Below the pieces are notes generated by a model that was given only the letters and a program-made list of their open reading frames with translations, had not been told where the DNA came from and searched no databases. Below are positions 13,694 to 13,885 of a DNA stretch of 13,885 nucleotides, in pieces. The position numbers and the translations under genes are program-made. The stretch lies in NCBI GenBank assembly GCA_937127205.1, contig CAKZLS010000461.1, forward strand, positions 1-13,885. The letters run 5' to 3'. The stretch is from an uncultured Rhodospirillales bacterium. Lineage in GTDB: Bacteria; Pseudomonadota; Alphaproteobacteria; Rhodospirillales; Defluviicoccaceae. How positions within the stretch are numbered: position 1 is the stretch's first letter; each line of letters begins with the position of its first letter.

Positions 13694-13885
13694 GTGGCAC
13701 ATACCGCCTACCAGCGGCTGGAGGACCGGTTCCGCCGCATCCATGCACTGGGCGACGTGGCGGCCGTGCTGCACTGGGATCTGGCGACGATGATGCCACG
13801 GGGCGGCGCGGCGTCACGCGGCGATCAACTTGCCCTGCTCAAGGCCATGAGCCACGGCATGATCACCGATACCGAGATGGAAGAT
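13694..13885 (+). CDS. M32-family (Taq-type) metallocarboxypeptidase, N-terminal fragment cut by window edge
   Basis: GTG 13694 begins a frame that stays open to the window edge, giving 64 residues. The start matches the N-terminus of M32 carboxypeptidases: YQRLEDRFRRIHALGDVAAV, then LHWDLATMMPRGGAASRGDQ, then LALLKAMSH. M32 enzymes are cytoplasmic zinc carboxypeptidases with an HEXXH motif, which would lie beyond the window and cannot be checked. It starts 7 bases after the ctaB stop, so it may be read from the same transcript, though nothing links it functionally to haem or oxidase biogenesis. No clear Shine-Dalgarno sequence precedes the GTG. Confidence 0.85.
   Translation, partial: MAHTAYQRLEDRFRRIHALGDVAAVLHWDLATMMPRGGAASRGDQLALLKAMSHGMITDTEMED

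Noticed and set aside
1..13885. CRISPR array, transposon, phage, tRNA or rRNA
   Set aside because: I saw no regularly spaced repeats, transposase motifs, terminal inverted repeats or RNA-gene signatures; every long gene belongs to a typical chromosomal family.

Overview
The window looks like chromosomal DNA of an alphaproteobacterium, probably a Rhodospirillales-like lineage. The reasons are high GC, an aa3-type cytochrome oxidase locus of alphaproteobacterial type (ctaC, ctaD, ctaG, ctaE, DUF983), a class I PHA synthase, and the absence of insertion sequences, phage genes, tRNAs or rRNAs. The lineage is inferred from gene content only; no search was run.

Layout. (1) Positions 1-1509, minus strand: a GAF plus PP2C (SpoIIE/RsbU-type) phosphatase with no conventional start and no stop before the left edge. 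A second minus-strand frame, hydrophobic and very GC3-rich, overlaps its last ~120 bases and probably begins the next gene. (2) Positions 1510-1827: a 318-base intergenic region. (3) A plus-strand CHAD-domain protein with a basic tail meets a minus-strand class I PHA synthase (phaC) tail to tail; both use the same CTAG tetranucleotide for their stop codons. (4) Positions 4989-10311, minus strand: a cytochrome c oxidase cluster transcribed in the order ctaC, ctaD, ctaG (COX11), ctaE, DUF983, DUF2189. (5) Positions 10312-10646: a 335-base divergent intergenic region. (6) From 10647 to the right edge, plus strand: a 28-residue membrane peptide, a DUF420 (CtaM/YozB-like) protein, a divergent haem-copper-oxidase subunit I-like protein, ctaB (haem O synthase) and the start of an M32 carboxypeptidase.

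How the parts fit. The minus-strand cluster encodes the three core subunits of a proton-pumping A1-type aa3 oxidase, the CuB chaperone CtaG and two accessory proteins. The divergent plus-strand cluster holds haem O synthase, which is often found inside the minus-type cluster. There it is joined to a 12-helix oxidase-like protein that keeps four haem/copper-site histidines but lacks the helix-VII histidine pair needed to bind CuB. I regard this second cluster (small peptide, DUF420, oxidase-like protein, CtaB) as a candidate haem-handling or oxidase-assembly module, and the oxidase-like protein as the most interesting object in the window. The phaC/CHAD pair belongs to carbon (PHA) and possibly polyphosphate storage.
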